This document shows positions 5,883 through 13,765 of a DNA stretch of 21,975 nt, piece by piece. Within the stretch, counting starts at the first letter, position 1. Each line of letters opens with the position of its first letter. Below the pieces are notes generated by a model that ran no database searches, was not told the origin of the DNA, and saw only the letters and a list, made by a program, of their open reading frames with translations. This DNA comes from Bacteroidales bacterium UBA6828 (GTDB taxonomy: Bacteria > Bacteroidota > Bacteroidia > Bacteroidales > Paludibacteraceae), in assembly GCA_002452095.1 (NCBI GenBank), contig DKEG01000024.1, positions 6,801-28,775 of the forward strand, in the 5' to 3' direction. The position numbers were made by a program, and so were the translations under genes.

Positions 5883-6156
5883 TTTTCTCTACTTGGTTTA
5901 GAAAGTACGTACTGAGGTTGCTGTGCTTGCGGATTAAATCCACATTACAGCCTAATAATTTCTCCAAAAACAATTGTGCCCCACAAACCTCTTTCATTGT
6001 GGCAGGCATTTCCACAAAGATATCCACATCACTATCTTCCTGCTGCTCACCGCGTGCCACAGAGCCGAAAATCCGCATATACGATATGCCAAACCGCATT
6101 TGCAGTTCAGCAGCGTGTGCCCGAAGCAAATCAATATATTCCTGCGTACTTTTCAT
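5854..6156 (-). CDS. mntA: MntA-type minimal nucleotidyltransferase antitoxin
   Basis: This 100-aa minimal nucleotidyltransferase has GSVARG with the GSX10DXD motif (Gly31, Ser32, Asp43, Asp45 in DSDVDIFVEM), and a likely third acidic residue at Asp73 (NVDLIRKH). In characterised pairs this enzyme transfers AMP from ATP onto the tyrosine of HepT and neutralises the toxin. Here all catalytic residues are present, so the module looks active. ATG 6156 starts the protein with MKSTQEYIDLL. It is the first gene of the two-gene operon. Two direct repeats lie 55-102 bases upstream and may be operator sites. Confidence 0.9.
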   Translation of the reverse strand: MKSTQEYIDLLRAHAAELQMRFGISYMRIFGSVARGEQQEDSDVDIFVEMPATMKEVCGAQLFLEKLLGCNVDLIRKHSNLSTYFLNQVEKNGITIFGAA

Positions 6157-6210
6157 AGCAAATTTTCATATACAATGGAACCCAAACTCTTACTAATCGA
6201 TTATGTTCGA

Positions 6211-6258
6211 CATTCTTTGCAAAAGATATAAAGTACATAGATGTCCATTCTTTGCAAA
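6211..6258. repeat. Two 13-bp direct repeats upstream of mntA-hepT
   Basis: CATTCTTTGCAAA occurs at 6211-6223 and again at 6246-6258, 35 bases apart start to start. The position before the toxin-antitoxin operon suggests operator or promoter sites. No exact TAnnTTTG box was found here, though the minus strand offers close variants (TATCTTTTG). Confidence 0.5.
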
Positions 6259-6360
6259 CAAGAAGATTATACTCTGCTTTAATCATTATTGCTATTCTGC
6301 GGCAAAATTACGATAAATTTTTCATTTGCACAAATGCAAAATGGATTATACACATAAAAT

Positions 6361-6387
6361 GCTGCCTGACCGTATAAGTCAAGCAGC
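6361..6387 (-). terminator. Terminator after galM
   Basis: GCTGCTTGAC and GTCAGGCAGC (minus strand) form a 10-bp stem with one G-U pair and a 7-base loop, followed by ATTTTATG. A-rich sequence on the other side means it could also act in the reverse direction. It lies 27 bases after the galM stop. Confidence 0.7.
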
Positions 6388-6414
6388 ACTTTATGTCCGG
6401 TTATGCAATAAACC

Positions 6415-7455
6415 TTATACGAACTTATAGATCGTTTCGCGGCGGAAGGTCTCACCGGGGCGGAGGATAGTGGAGGGGAAAGCGGGCTGGTTGACTGCAT
6501 CGGGGAAGTCCTCCGCCTCGAGGCAGATGGCGGTCTGCACATCGTACATCTTGCCCGACTTGCCCTCGTGTTTCTCCACATAATTGCCCGTATAGACCTG
6601 CAGGCAGGGGAAGTTCGTCCATACCTCCATCGTAAGGTTGCCGCCCTCTACCACTGCCACTTTCTGCGGAGCGGAGTTGCGTTTCTTGGCATTCCAGCCG
6701 GGGAGTGCCCAACCGTTGTCAATACCGAGACCCGAGGCAAAGAAAGGCAGGTTGATACGCTCGCCCACAGGGGTCGGCTGACGGAAATCCATCGGCGTAC
6801 CCTCTACAGGGGCTACCGTACCGACAGGCAGCGTCTCATCGTTGTAAGGGATATACTCGTCGGAAAGGACTTGCAACGTATGGTCGTGGATAGTGCCCTC
6901 TCCCTCACCCTTCAGGTTGAAATAAGCGTGGTTGGTCAGGTTCAGCACCGTCGGTTTGTCGGTTGTGGCTTTGTAGTTGATATGCAGGGCATTATCGCGC
7001 GAAAGCGAGTACTCGACCGTCACATCCAAGTTGCCGGGGAAGCCTTCTTCGCCATCGGGGGAGCGGTAGTGCAATGTAATGCTGTGCAGGCTCTGCCCGA
7101 CCACGTCCCAGACTTTGTCGTTGAAGCCGTGATTGCCCCCATGGAGCGAGTGGTTGCCGCTGTTGCGCGTGGGGTGATAGGTGATGCCGTCGATTGTAAA
7201 CTCTGCATTGGAGATACGCCCTGCGCACCGGCCGTTGATACCGTTGAAATAGACCTCTTGGGTCAGCCATTCGTCCAAGGTATTGAAGCCCAGCACGATG
7301 TCGCGTTTGTTACCCTCTTTGTCGGCTACCACCCACGCAACAATCTTTGCGCCGTAGTTGGTTACTTGCACTTGCATACCATTGCTGCCAATAAGCGTGT
7401 AGAGGCGCACCGGTTTGCCCTGAACGGTTTTGTTGAAACTCTCTTTGTTAATCAT
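6415..7455 (-). CDS. galM: Aldose 1-epimerase (mutarotase)
   Basis: GalM interconverts the alpha and beta anomers of glucose, galactose and related sugars in the cytoplasm, feeding released sugar into catabolism. The 346-aa length is standard. Family motifs are NGRCAGRISNAEF (74-86), NHSLHGG with the catalytic-type His105, NLTNHAYFNL with His176, GIDN near Asp246, YTGNY (288-292) and ICLEAEDFPDAVNQPAFP with the likely base Glu313. It has no signal peptide. ATG 7455 (MINKESF) follows an A/T-rich leader. It is the last gene on the minus strand of the sugar locus, but a 780-base repeat-rich gap and a candidate promoter separate it from the upstream secreted proteins, so it is probably transcribed alone and ends at the hairpin 6361-6387. 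Confidence 0.95.
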   Translation of the reverse strand: MINKESFNKTVQGKPVRLYTLIGSNGMQVQVTNYGAKIVAWVVADKEGNKRDIVLGFNTLDEWLTQEVYFNGINGRCAGRISNAEFTIDGITYHPTRNSGNHSLHGGNHGFNDKVWDVVGQSLHSITLHYRSPDGEEGFPGNLDVTVEYSLSRDNALHINYKATTDKPTVLNLTNHAYFNLKGEGEGTIHDHTLQVLSDEYIPYNDETLPVGTVAPVEGTPMDFRQPTPVGERINLPFFASGLGIDNGWALPGWNAKKRNSAPQKVAVVEGGNLTMEVWTNFPCLQVYTGNYVEKHEGKSGKMYDVQTAICLEAEDFPDAVNQPAFPSTILRPGETFRRETIYKFV

Positions 7456-7561
7456 AGTTATGTTTAATTTGTTAAAGTATAAACGAAATGCACAATTATT
7501 GTGCCGTTTTGACCTCGCCTACCCTGTAAGCCGGATTTTTGTAAGCAAAGGGGGGTATATG

Positions 7562-7569
7562 CAAAGTTA
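7562..7569 (-). promoter_or_regulatory. Candidate galM -7 box
   Basis: TAACTTTG on the minus strand fits TAnnTTTG and lies 107 bases before galM. There is no TTG at the usual distance. Instead the 11-bp array at 7571-7603 fills the space upstream, starting two bases from the box. Confidence 0.45.
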
Positions 7570-7570
7570 G

Positions 7571-7603
7571 GTGGATGACGGGTGGATGACGGGTGGATAG
7601 TCA
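7571..7603. repeat. 11-bp tandem array (gtggatgacgg)
   Basis: Three units of 11 bases lie at 7571-7581, 7582-7592 and 7593-7603. The first two are identical and the third diverges in its last four bases. The array lies directly upstream of the candidate galM -7 box. Confidence 0.85.
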
Positions 7604-7751
7604 TTCTATCCTACGCCTATCCGGTGTTTACCCGGGAGTTGGCAGCAAGGGAATCCTATACCTCGTCGAATTTCTCCTCTCTGTCTTAGGAGTTCTACTC
7701 AAGCCACAGGCTTTCGTGTCGCTTCGGCACTCAGTGTGCCTGCGGCGCATA

Positions 7752-7830
7752 ACGACGCGGGACGCGTCGTCTCTATACAGAGCATAGTCATACGGTTTGT
7801 GCCAAACCGACCGCGGACGAGGCGTCCGCG
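7752..7830. repeat. Two GC-rich palindromes (REP-like)
   Basis: ACGACGCG-GGA-CGCGTCGT (7752-7770) and CGCGGACG-AGG-CGTCCGCG (7812-7830) are perfect 8-bp stems with three-base loops. The first is nearly identical to the palindrome at 20940-20960, in front of the GH94-like gene. This suggests a dispersed intergenic repeat family. Confidence 0.8.
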
Positions 7831-7897
7831 TCCCCTGCGGAATGTGCGCCACTATGAGCCGATAGGGCTTATTCCATTGGGATTGACGGCTGAATAA

Positions 7898-7952
7898 CCT
7901 AAGAATCACCTAAGAATCACCTAAGAATAACCTAAGAATAACCTATGCTTAT
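7898..7952. repeat. 11-bp tandem array (cctaagaatca)
   Basis: Four close units of 11 bases (two ending ATCA, two ending ATAA) are followed by a degenerate fifth (CCTATGCTTAT). The sequence is unrelated to the other arrays here but has the same period. Confidence 0.9.
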
Positions 7953-7964
7953 TACCTTGAAAGT

Positions 7965-8049
7965 AAACGGAAGGCAAACGGAAGGCAAATGGAAGGTAAA
8001 TGGAAGGTAAATGGAAGGTAAACGGAAGGCAAACGGAAGGCAAATGGAT
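7965..8049. repeat. 11-bp tandem array (aaacggaaggc)
   Basis: There are seven full units and a partial eighth. Units alternate in blocks: two AAACGGAAGGC, three AAATGGAAGGT, then two AAACGGAAGGC. Paired changes at positions 4 and 11 (C with C, T with T) show that blocks were duplicated rather than mutated independently. Confidence 0.95.
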
Positions 8050-8072
8050 ATATTTTGTTTTGCTTAACAAAC

Positions 8073-8108
8073 AAAAAAGGAGCGGGCAGAATGAACTCTG
8101 TCCGCTCC
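8073..8108 (-). terminator. Rho-independent terminator of the secreted-protein operon
   Basis: On the minus strand GGAGCGG pairs with CCGCTCC, with an inner CAGA/TCTG stem, followed by six T. It lies 128 bases after the stop of the 8236-9348 gene, beyond the 20-bp repeat array. Confidence 0.9.
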
Positions 8109-8135
8109 CCAACAACTACTAACTAATTTCTTATT

Positions 8136-8240
8136 CTATCACACTCATGTTTGTTCTATCACACTCATGTTTGTTCTATCGCACTTATGTTTATTTATCA
8201 CACTTATGTTTATTCTTATTCCATCAGTTTTATGTTTATT
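8136..8240. repeat. 20-bp tandem array running into a gene's stop codon
   Basis: Units such as CTATCACACTCATGTTTGTT lie at 8136-8155 and 8156-8175, followed by a variant at 8176-8195, a shorter or disturbed unit at 8196-8220 and one at 8221-8240. The last unit covers the end of the 8236-9348 gene: on the minus strand GTGATGGAATAAACATAA contains its final codons and stop. The array looks like tandem copying of the gene's 3' end. Confidence 0.85.
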
Positions 8241-9348
8241 CCATCACCTGACCGAGGGCATTGTAGCGGATACCATCGCGGATGATGACGAGTTGACCAT
8301 TGATGATGTTTTTTTGCGTTTGATCTGCTGCGACCGTATTGCGGATAGCCATTTCGGTATCTTTGTAGAAATAGACGTTGTCGAAATAACACGTAGCGGG
8401 CATTCCGTCCCATTTAAGTTGGAATATCTTAGCGAGTTCTATCCCCGGATATTTTTCAAGGAGATTGATATCCAGACTATTCCAACCGGCAGCCAATGTA
8501 TAGGTAACCATTCCGCCTGCGCCCCATATAGGTTGGAACATAACAGACCCCTCTTCGGCTACATAAATATCCATGTGCAGATAGGGATAATCCGCCAGTT
8601 GAGCGACAGCGACATTGGCATTAAGTTCCCAGCCCATATAGTTGCTGTTGGTGCAATAGAATGCTTTGTCGGTTTCAGAAAGATTTACCTCCTCTATTTT
8701 GGTTTTCTGTCCCCAGCCACCGACAGCCATAGCCGTGCCGGCGGTATAGGCATCGGAATAGATTGCGAATACATCTGCAGCCGCACAGACGGGAGCGGTA
8801 GCAGGTGCGGGGTGCTCGACCGGTTCTACCACAGCAGCCTCACCAACCTCTTTGATAGATATATTGCTGATAGTGATTTGCGTACCGGCAGCGGCATAAC
8901 CGAAATCAAAGACTATGACCTTGTTATTGTCGGCAACGCCGTTGCTCTTTGCAGAGGTGAATACATAGTCGGCATCTGCTGGCAGTGTGATTTCCTGATT
9001 TGCGTAAACGACCTCGGCATTGTCGTCCATTTTCAGGGTAACACCCCCCAGTGCTTTATTGGAGTGGAATTTTACAGAAAGGACATAACTTTTAGCGGGG
9101 TCAAACGTTACATTGTGCGAGAATTTCACCTGTCCCTGCCATTGTGCGCCGAGATTGCTCGCAATAGTGACGGAAATAGTGCCCGTTGCGGCATCATACG
9201 TTGCCGAACTATTGGCATCCACATTCCAACCAGGAGCGATGTAGGTTTCTTTGATAGAAGCGGCAGAAGGATCAAAAAGTTCTTTTTCCTCTGCGAAAGC
9301 CGCGGTACAAAACAGCAGAGCGGCTACAAAAGTAAACATCTTTTTCAT
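8236..9348 (-). CDS. Secreted protein with two carbohydrate-binding-like domains
   Basis: This 370-aa protein has an N-terminal signal peptide (MKKMFTFVAALLFCTAAFA, cut near residue 19). Residues 25-165 look like a CBM4/9-type jelly roll (AQWQGQVKFSHNVTF...YVLSVKFHSN...QITISNISIKEV). After a Pro/Ala linker, residues 188-335 form a second domain with IYSDAYT near its start and YFDNVYFYK at its end. The same second domain occurs in the 13766-15118 protein. The C-terminus (NIINGQLVIIRDGIRYNALGQVME) matches that protein almost exactly and may be a sorting or anchoring tail. No catalytic motif is seen. The likely role is glycan binding at the cell surface. It is the last gene of a tight run (27 bases after the 9376-9822 gene), ended by the terminator at 8073. 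Confidence 0.75.
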   Translation of the reverse strand: MKKMFTFVAALLFCTAAFAEEKELFDPSAASIKETYIAPGWNVDANSSATYDAATGTISVTIASNLGAQWQGQVKFSHNVTFDPAKSYVLSVKFHSNKALGGVTLKMDDNAEVVYANQEITLPADADYVFTSAKSNGVADNNKVIVFDFGYAAAGTQITISNISIKEVGEAAVVEPVEHPAPATAPVCAAADVFAIYSDAYTAGTAMAVGGWGQKTKIEEVNLSETDKAFYCTNSNYMGWELNANVAVAQLADYPYLHMDIYVAEEGSVMFQPIWGAGGMVTYTLAAGWNSLDINLLEKYPGIELAKIFQLKWDGMPATCYFDNVYFYKDTEMAIRNTVAADQTQKNIINGQLVIIRDGIRYNALGQVME

Positions 9349-9375
9349 AAAGATTTTTGTGTGTTGATTAGTTAA

Positions 9376-9822
9376 TTAAACGGTTATTTTTACACCTCGT
9401 GCCGATGAACCGCACGGGGTATGTTTGTCAGTAGTTTTGCGGGATTTGTATTGCCTGATGGTGATAACCAATGTATATAGTCCGAGGAACAGTCCGCACC
9501 ATATATCCAACTCGCCGAGTGGATAAAGCAAATCAGGATTCTCCGGATTTCCACCGCCCGTAGTAGGCGGTTTGCGCCGTCCGGCACGCGAAGCATCTTC
9601 GGTTTGGGGATAGATGCTATTTTCCGCCGGTTGGTTGCTATTAAACGGATTGAGGTTACCGCTCACAGCCCACACTGCTTCAGGGCGACCGGCACCGGGT
9701 GCAGCAATAGGTGTTTGGAACTGCACATCACTGCGACCGAAGCCATAGTAATACCCAAAACTCTGCGCATTGACCGCCCCTATGCTACACAGGGTCAGTA
9801 CGACAAACAGGAGGCGTTTCAT
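9376..9822 (-). CDS. Small secreted/membrane protein of unknown function
   Basis: I do not recognise this 148-aa protein. It has a signal peptide (MKRLLFVVLTLCSIGAVNA, then QSFGYYYGFGR), a low-complexity extracytoplasmic part rich in Gly, Pro and Asn (PTTGGGNPENP), and one membrane segment at about 105-125 (IWCGLFLGLYTLVIT) preceded by PLGELD and followed by the basic IRQYKSRKTT. The short Pro-Gly/helix/basic ending is reminiscent of C-terminal sorting tails, but this is only a resemblance. It lies 11 bases after the large F5/8C protein gene and 27 bases before the next, so it is almost certainly co-transcribed with both. Confidence 0.65.
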   Translation of the reverse strand: MKRLLFVVLTLCSIGAVNAQSFGYYYGFGRSDVQFQTPIAAPGAGRPEAVWAVSGNLNPFNSNQPAENSIYPQTEDASRAGRRKPPTTGGGNPENPDLLYPLGELDIWCGLFLGLYTLVITIRQYKSRKTTDKHTPCGSSARGVKITV

Positions 9823-9833
9823 AGTAGTAGCGG

Positions 9834-12800
9834 TTATTTAGCAATGTACACTTTGTATGCCTCTGCGCCTTGGCGCACGATATAGAGCCCGGCGGGCAGG
9901 CGTTGCAACAAGGTATCGTATTCGCCTGTATTGCGGAACGTACCTGCACACAAGCCAGCAACCGACCATACGGAGCCGTTTTCGATAGCGGTGGTGGGCG
10001 GAGTATGACCGGTAGGAGTTGCCGGTTTACGGTTTAATGCCAAACGGGGCATAGCATAGGTGGTTTCTTTCTCGGCATTGACCGCACACTCGAAAGGATA
10101 GAGCAACACAGTCTCCCCCGAGCGGAAATAGAGTCCTTCGTCATCCAACACATAGGCAGAGCGCAACAGCCACGATTTCATCGTATTATTGCCCGAATAA
10201 GCAAACATCTCGGTCTCGGAGGGTGTCCGCACTATAGTGGAATAGACCTCATCTATCGTCTGATAGCCCACGCCATGAAAGACGATATACTTATCGGCAT
10301 AATAATGGGTGTCGTCGTCCGGCACACGCATAATATACGGCACATTCCGCTTGGGCAGGGCCGCAGCGGCAGCAGTAGCCTCGATGTCGTACCAGTTTTG
10401 TTGGAAATCGGCAGCACTCACCTCCTCTTCACGGAAATTGCGCAACCAAAAATTGCCCTCGACCGTGGTACCGTTATTATTGTATTGGGCGTAGAGTTCA
10501 TACTCTCCGTCCTCGTCTGTAACCGTGATGCGATTGACATCAAACGGCAGCGAGAGCGTTTCCCATATATCCGGGCGGAACTTGCGTTTGTAGAGGATCG
10601 GCTGCAAGATACGTCCTCCGTCGAAAGTATAGACGGCTCCATACTCGGCGTTATCCGGCATTTGGTCGTGGTGATAAATGACGAAATCACGCTCGGCACA
10701 ACCAGAGCCGTCCAAGTAGTAGAACTCGGGAGTAGTAACACGTAAGCCGCCGTCAAACTCGAACTTGATACCAAAGCGGATAATACCGTCTGCACGGTTT
10801 TTGAAAAAAGAGAGCGGTATTTTCCCTTTGAACACCTGCGAGTTGTCCACTCTATCCAGACGCTTTTCCTGCACCTCGACGGTTTCGTCACGTTGCGGGT
10901 AGTTTTGCAGCAGAGCCGAAGTAGCCGTAGAGTCGGTATCCAAGAACTCCGCCGTAATCCAGACAGAATCTTTGGTGCTGTTGAGGTAGAGCGATACATT
11001 ATACCCGGTAGTAAACAAAGAGCCGACGTGTGTTTGACCATCGCCCTGCTTTCCGGCAAACGTACACTGCCCCTCATAGACTTCCTGCCAACTCCAAGAC
11101 AATGTAGGCAAATCGAAAATAAAAGAGGCTTTGACAGAGGAGGAACTTACGCCGCTGATGGACTGATTTGTTTCCCAAAGGTCGCTCCAAAACACATAAG
11201 GGTCATTGTCCTGCCCATTGACAAAAAACATCTTGATGATTTTATATTCACCCGACAGATTGATATTGCCTGTCCAAACCGCCTGCGTACCATTCCAAGT
11301 ACATTGTTTGGCATCGGTGGGGGTAGTCCATGCGTCGCTTACGGCGGTACCTATGACAAAGAGGCTGTCAGCCGAAGAGGCAAAGTTGTTGACGCCCCGT
11401 GCATAGAACGTAACATCGGTATCAGCAGAAAGCATCAGCCAGTGGTCATCTTTAGTGCAGTCCGTATTAGAACCGGCAGACAACTTATAGACATGATTGC
11501 CCTTGGCAAGGCGGCAAGTAAGCGAATAGATACCCTCTATACCGGTTTTGCGAAAGCGGTAGGTGTCGTCCTTGAAATTCCAACCATTCATATCACCCGC
11601 CAACCACAAGTCCGCCTCAGCGCACTCGGTGGAGAACCGCACCATTGCCGAGTTGTCGGATTTTTTCCCTGCCTGATTGACCGCCCAAACCTCCAAAGTA
11701 TGTTCGCTACAAGCGGACATATTCTCCAGATGCAGGATACCATCGGTGGCAGAGAGTTCAAAACGATATACATTCTCGCCTTGGGTAAGGATACACTCGT
11801 ATGTAAGGTCGGCAAAAGGCGTTACGGCATCGGTGGCACTGACGCGGATTTCAGCAGTAGAGGTAGTAGCACTCTCGAAAGAGGCAAAGATCATCCGCGG
11901 TTTGTCGTCGTAGGTACAATCGCCGTAGACCTCGAAATTATAGAACGACCAGTTGTGGCGGGTATCTTTTCCCGTTAGGGGCTGCATACGCAGATAGCGT
12001 CCGATAGCAGATGTAGCGTAGCAATTATGCCCCAAGGCTGGCGGTGTATCACTCACGAGCAAGGGCGACCAACTGCTATTATCCAGCGATGTCAGGATTT
12101 CATATCCGTCCACCCAGTTCGCCTGATAGTCCACACGGATGGAATCTATGGATCTGACCTCTGCCAAATCCACCTGCCACCACGCTTGTCCGGGAGACGC
12201 ACCATAACTGCTCCAACGGGTAGTGGAACTGCCATCCACTGCGTTTTTAGCATAGTTTTCCCCCTCCGTAAAACCTGCGGTACACTCACGCCTCAATGCC
12301 ATATTGCCTGCGGGAGCCTCAAACTCGATATGCTCCGCATTATCCGATTCGACATAGTCCACCGCCCACACATCCACTTGGTAGTCGGAACAAGGAGTAA
12401 GGTCGGTAAAAGTAACACGGTGGCTGTCATCCGTGGTAGCGAAACGCACCTTGCCGGTCAGTGTATTGAGCAGGCGGAACGTATGAATATCCGATGTAAC
12501 ACCATCCTTTGTTTTGGTGGCTTTGAGTTCAAGCGTTACGCTCCCTTGCAGTTGGTCAACCGAAAGGATTTTCGCCGAGACCATATCGGGTACAATCTCG
12601 CCGGCTTCGGAAACACCGATGCCAAACACACGGAATTCCCACATACTCATTCCATAGGCATTATTTTCAGAGTTTTTATACGATTTGATACGCACATAAC
12701 GCGCCACCCCCGCTACGGTATATTCGTTCTTGGCGTCAGCCTCGACCTTATCAGGCAGATTTGTGTGTTTGGGTTCGCCCTCAAAAGCGTAGAGCGTCTG

Positions 12801-13484
12801 CCAAAGGTTATCGTCCGCCACATCGGCAGGCAGGGTCTTCGCCCCCTGTATGACAAAATTAGAAGAATAGGCATTCTCCCAATAGATTTCTATTTTATTG
12901 AGATGGTAATAGTTGCCGAGATCGACATACCACCAGTCCTGACTATAGTCTTTTGCGGCACCATTGGAACCCCAACGGTCGCGGTAATTGCCGTTATTCG
13001 CATAGGTAGGATTGTCCCCGAAGCCCGCTACCGCGGTTTTGCCAAGCGCCAAGTTGGCAGTCGGGTCGAAAGGAAGGTCGGGGGTATCACCGCACGTACC
13101 CCATTCTATATCAGAAGGAAAAGGAAAGGTAACCTCACCCGGCATCAAGACATAGAGGGGAGTATAGAACTGCGGTGCTGATGTAGATTGGATTTTGCAA
13201 GTGATGGTATTGTTGCTGACAGTCTGAACGGTACGTAATTCCAAGTTTTGCTCAGAACTACCATTGATATGACAGAAAGAACCGCCCAAACCCGACAATG
13301 TAACCGTATTATCCGCTTCGATAGTCAGCGTATATACGTCATCGGATGTTTTTTCACACGTAAGATAAACCGAGTTCTCTCCGGATGTCAGTAGGGAACG
13401 GCAATACTGCGTGGCAGAAACAGCAAACATATTCAGCCACAAAAACAAGAAGGCAAGCAGAGGTCGAGAAATGTGCGTTTTCAT
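9834..13484 (-). CDS. Large multidomain secreted glycan-binding protein with T9SS-like C-terminus
   Basis: About 1216 aa. It starts at ATG 13484 (the TTG at 13514 would place residues before the signal peptide). The signal peptide is cut near SA/TQYC (residue ~23). Domains, approximate: an N-terminal TQYC domain (24-135, shared with the 13766-15118 protein); a F5/8-type-C (discoidin) domain (145-290: NLALGKTAVAGF, WWYVDLG); a FN3-like domain (300-395); a second F5/8C (396-530: AVDGSSTTRWSS, WWQVDLAEVR); FN3-like (533-628); SusE/F-like modules (630-815: LWLAGDMNGWNF); a beta domain (816-935); a WETLSLPFDV region (about 960-1150); and a final 50-60 residues (VWSVAGL, LPAGLYIVRQGAEAYKVYI) resembling a type IX secretion sorting domain. 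No catalytic domain is visible. It probably sits on the cell surface and holds glycan. It heads a three-gene run (11 and 27 bases to the next genes). Confidence 0.8.
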   Translation of the reverse strand: MKTHISRPLLAFLFLWLNMFAVSATQYCRSLLTSGENSVYLTCEKTSDDVYTLTIEADNTVTLSGLGGSFCHINGSSEQNLELRTVQTVSNNTITCKIQSTSAPQFYTPLYVLMPGEVTFPFPSDIEWGTCGDTPDLPFDPTANLALGKTAVAGFGDNPTYANNGNYRDRWGSNGAAKDYSQDWWYVDLGNYYHLNKIEIYWENAYSSNFVIQGAKTLPADVADDNLWQTLYAFEGEPKHTNLPDKVEADAKNEYTVAGVARYVRIKSYKNSENNAYGMSMWEFRVFGIGVSEAGEIVPDMVSAKILSVDQLQGSVTLELKATKTKDGVTSDIHTFRLLNTLTGKVRFATTDDSHRVTFTDLTPCSDYQVDVWAVDYVESDNAEHIEFEAPAGNMALRRECTAGFTEGENYAKNAVDGSSTTRWSSYGASPGQAWWQVDLAEVRSIDSIRVDYQANWVDGYEILTSLDNSSWSPLLVSDTPPALGHNCYATSAIGRYLRMQPLTGKDTRHNWSFYNFEVYGDCTYDDKPRMIFASFESATTSTAEIRVSATDAVTPFADLTYECILTQGENVYRFELSATDGILHLENMSACSEHTLEVWAVNQAGKKSDNSAMVRFSTECAEADLWLAGDMNGWNFKDDTYRFRKTGIEGIYSLTCRLAKGNHVYKLSAGSNTDCTKDDHWLMLSADTDVTFYARGVNNFASSADSLFVIGTAVSDAWTTPTDAKQCTWNGTQAVWTGNINLSGEYKIIKMFFVNGQDNDPYVFWSDLWETNQSISGVSSSSVKASFIFDLPTLSWSWQEVYEGQCTFAGKQGDGQTHVGSLFTTGYNVSLYLNSTKDSVWITAEFLDTDSTATSALLQNYPQRDETVEVQEKRLDRVDNSQVFKGKIPLSFFKNRADGIIRFGIKFEFDGGLRVTTPEFYYLDGSGCAERDFVIYHHDQMPDNAEYGAVYTFDGGRILQPILYKRKFRPDIWETLSLPFDVNRITVTDEDGEYELYAQYNNNGTTVEGNFWLRNFREEEVSAADFQQNWYDIEATAAAAALPKRNVPYIMRVPDDDTHYYADKYIVFHGVGYQTIDEVYSTIVRTPSETEMFAYSGNNTMKSWLLRSAYVLDDEGLYFRSGETVLLYPFECAVNAEKETTYAMPRLALNRKPATPTGHTPPTTAIENGSVWSVAGLCAGTFRNTGEYDTLLQRLPAGLYIVRQGAEAYKVYIAK

Positions 13485-13694
13485 AGATAGTTGATAACTA
13501 TATACGGGATTCAAGGTTGCATTTTATTTAACGTGAGTTCGAAACAAGAAACTCCTTTGCCGCAGAGCGGCAAGAAATCGAAATAGATATTTGTCTTTAC
13601 ATCCATAAATTGCCCTAAATTTTATTCGCCTACGGCGGAAACATAAGACAATCTGCTTATATCGAACTGATGTTATTTTAAGAATTATAAGAAA

Positions 13695-13733
13695 GTATTG
13701 TTGGCAGCAGGCAGCACCTGCTGCCAACAATAC
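13695..13733 (-). terminator. Long perfect hairpin terminator
   Basis: A 17-bp perfect stem (GTATTGTTGGCAGCAGG and its complement) with a five-base loop is followed on the minus strand by CTTTCTTATAATTCTT. It lies 33 bases after the stop of the 13766-15118 gene and separates it from the 9834-13484 gene, so these are two transcripts or a partial read-through point. Confidence 0.85.
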
Positions 13734-13765
13734 GAGATAGTTTATTCAGATTGGTCAAGCAGAGA

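Larger units (their letters stand above)
7456..8235. other. 780-base gene-free stretch packed with repeats
   Basis: Between galM and the next gene lie, in order on the plus strand, the galM leader and -7 box, an 11-bp-period array (7571-7603), two GC-rich palindromes (7752-7770 and 7812-7830), two further 11-bp-period arrays (7898-7952 and 7965-8049), a strong terminator (8073-8108) and a 20-bp array (8136-8240). Open frames across it are made of repeat translation. I see no gene. Confidence 0.85.

Noticed and set aside
6279..6581. 100-residue minus-strand ORF near the galM end
   Set aside because: It overlaps galM in another frame, runs through the terminator hairpin and is Ser/Arg-rich in the manner of shadow frames.
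7898..8115. Possible minus-strand ORF of 64 residues
   Set aside because: Its translation is only the 11-bp array read in three frames (LPSVY/LPFAF pattern) and it overlaps the terminator.
7898..8240. CRISPR array
   Set aside because: Units are 11 or 20 bases and directly tandem with no unique spacers, and there are no cas genes nearby.
10893..13181. Long plus-strand open frames across 10893-11978 and 12027-13181
   Set aside because: They are antisense to the well-supported 9834-13484 protein, which has clear domains in its own frame. Their translations show no domain or signal peptide.
13524..13730. Possible 68-aa minus-strand ORF between two secreted-protein genes
   Set aside because: It starts inside the 17-bp terminator stem, is Arg-rich without domain character, and fills what looks like a leader region.
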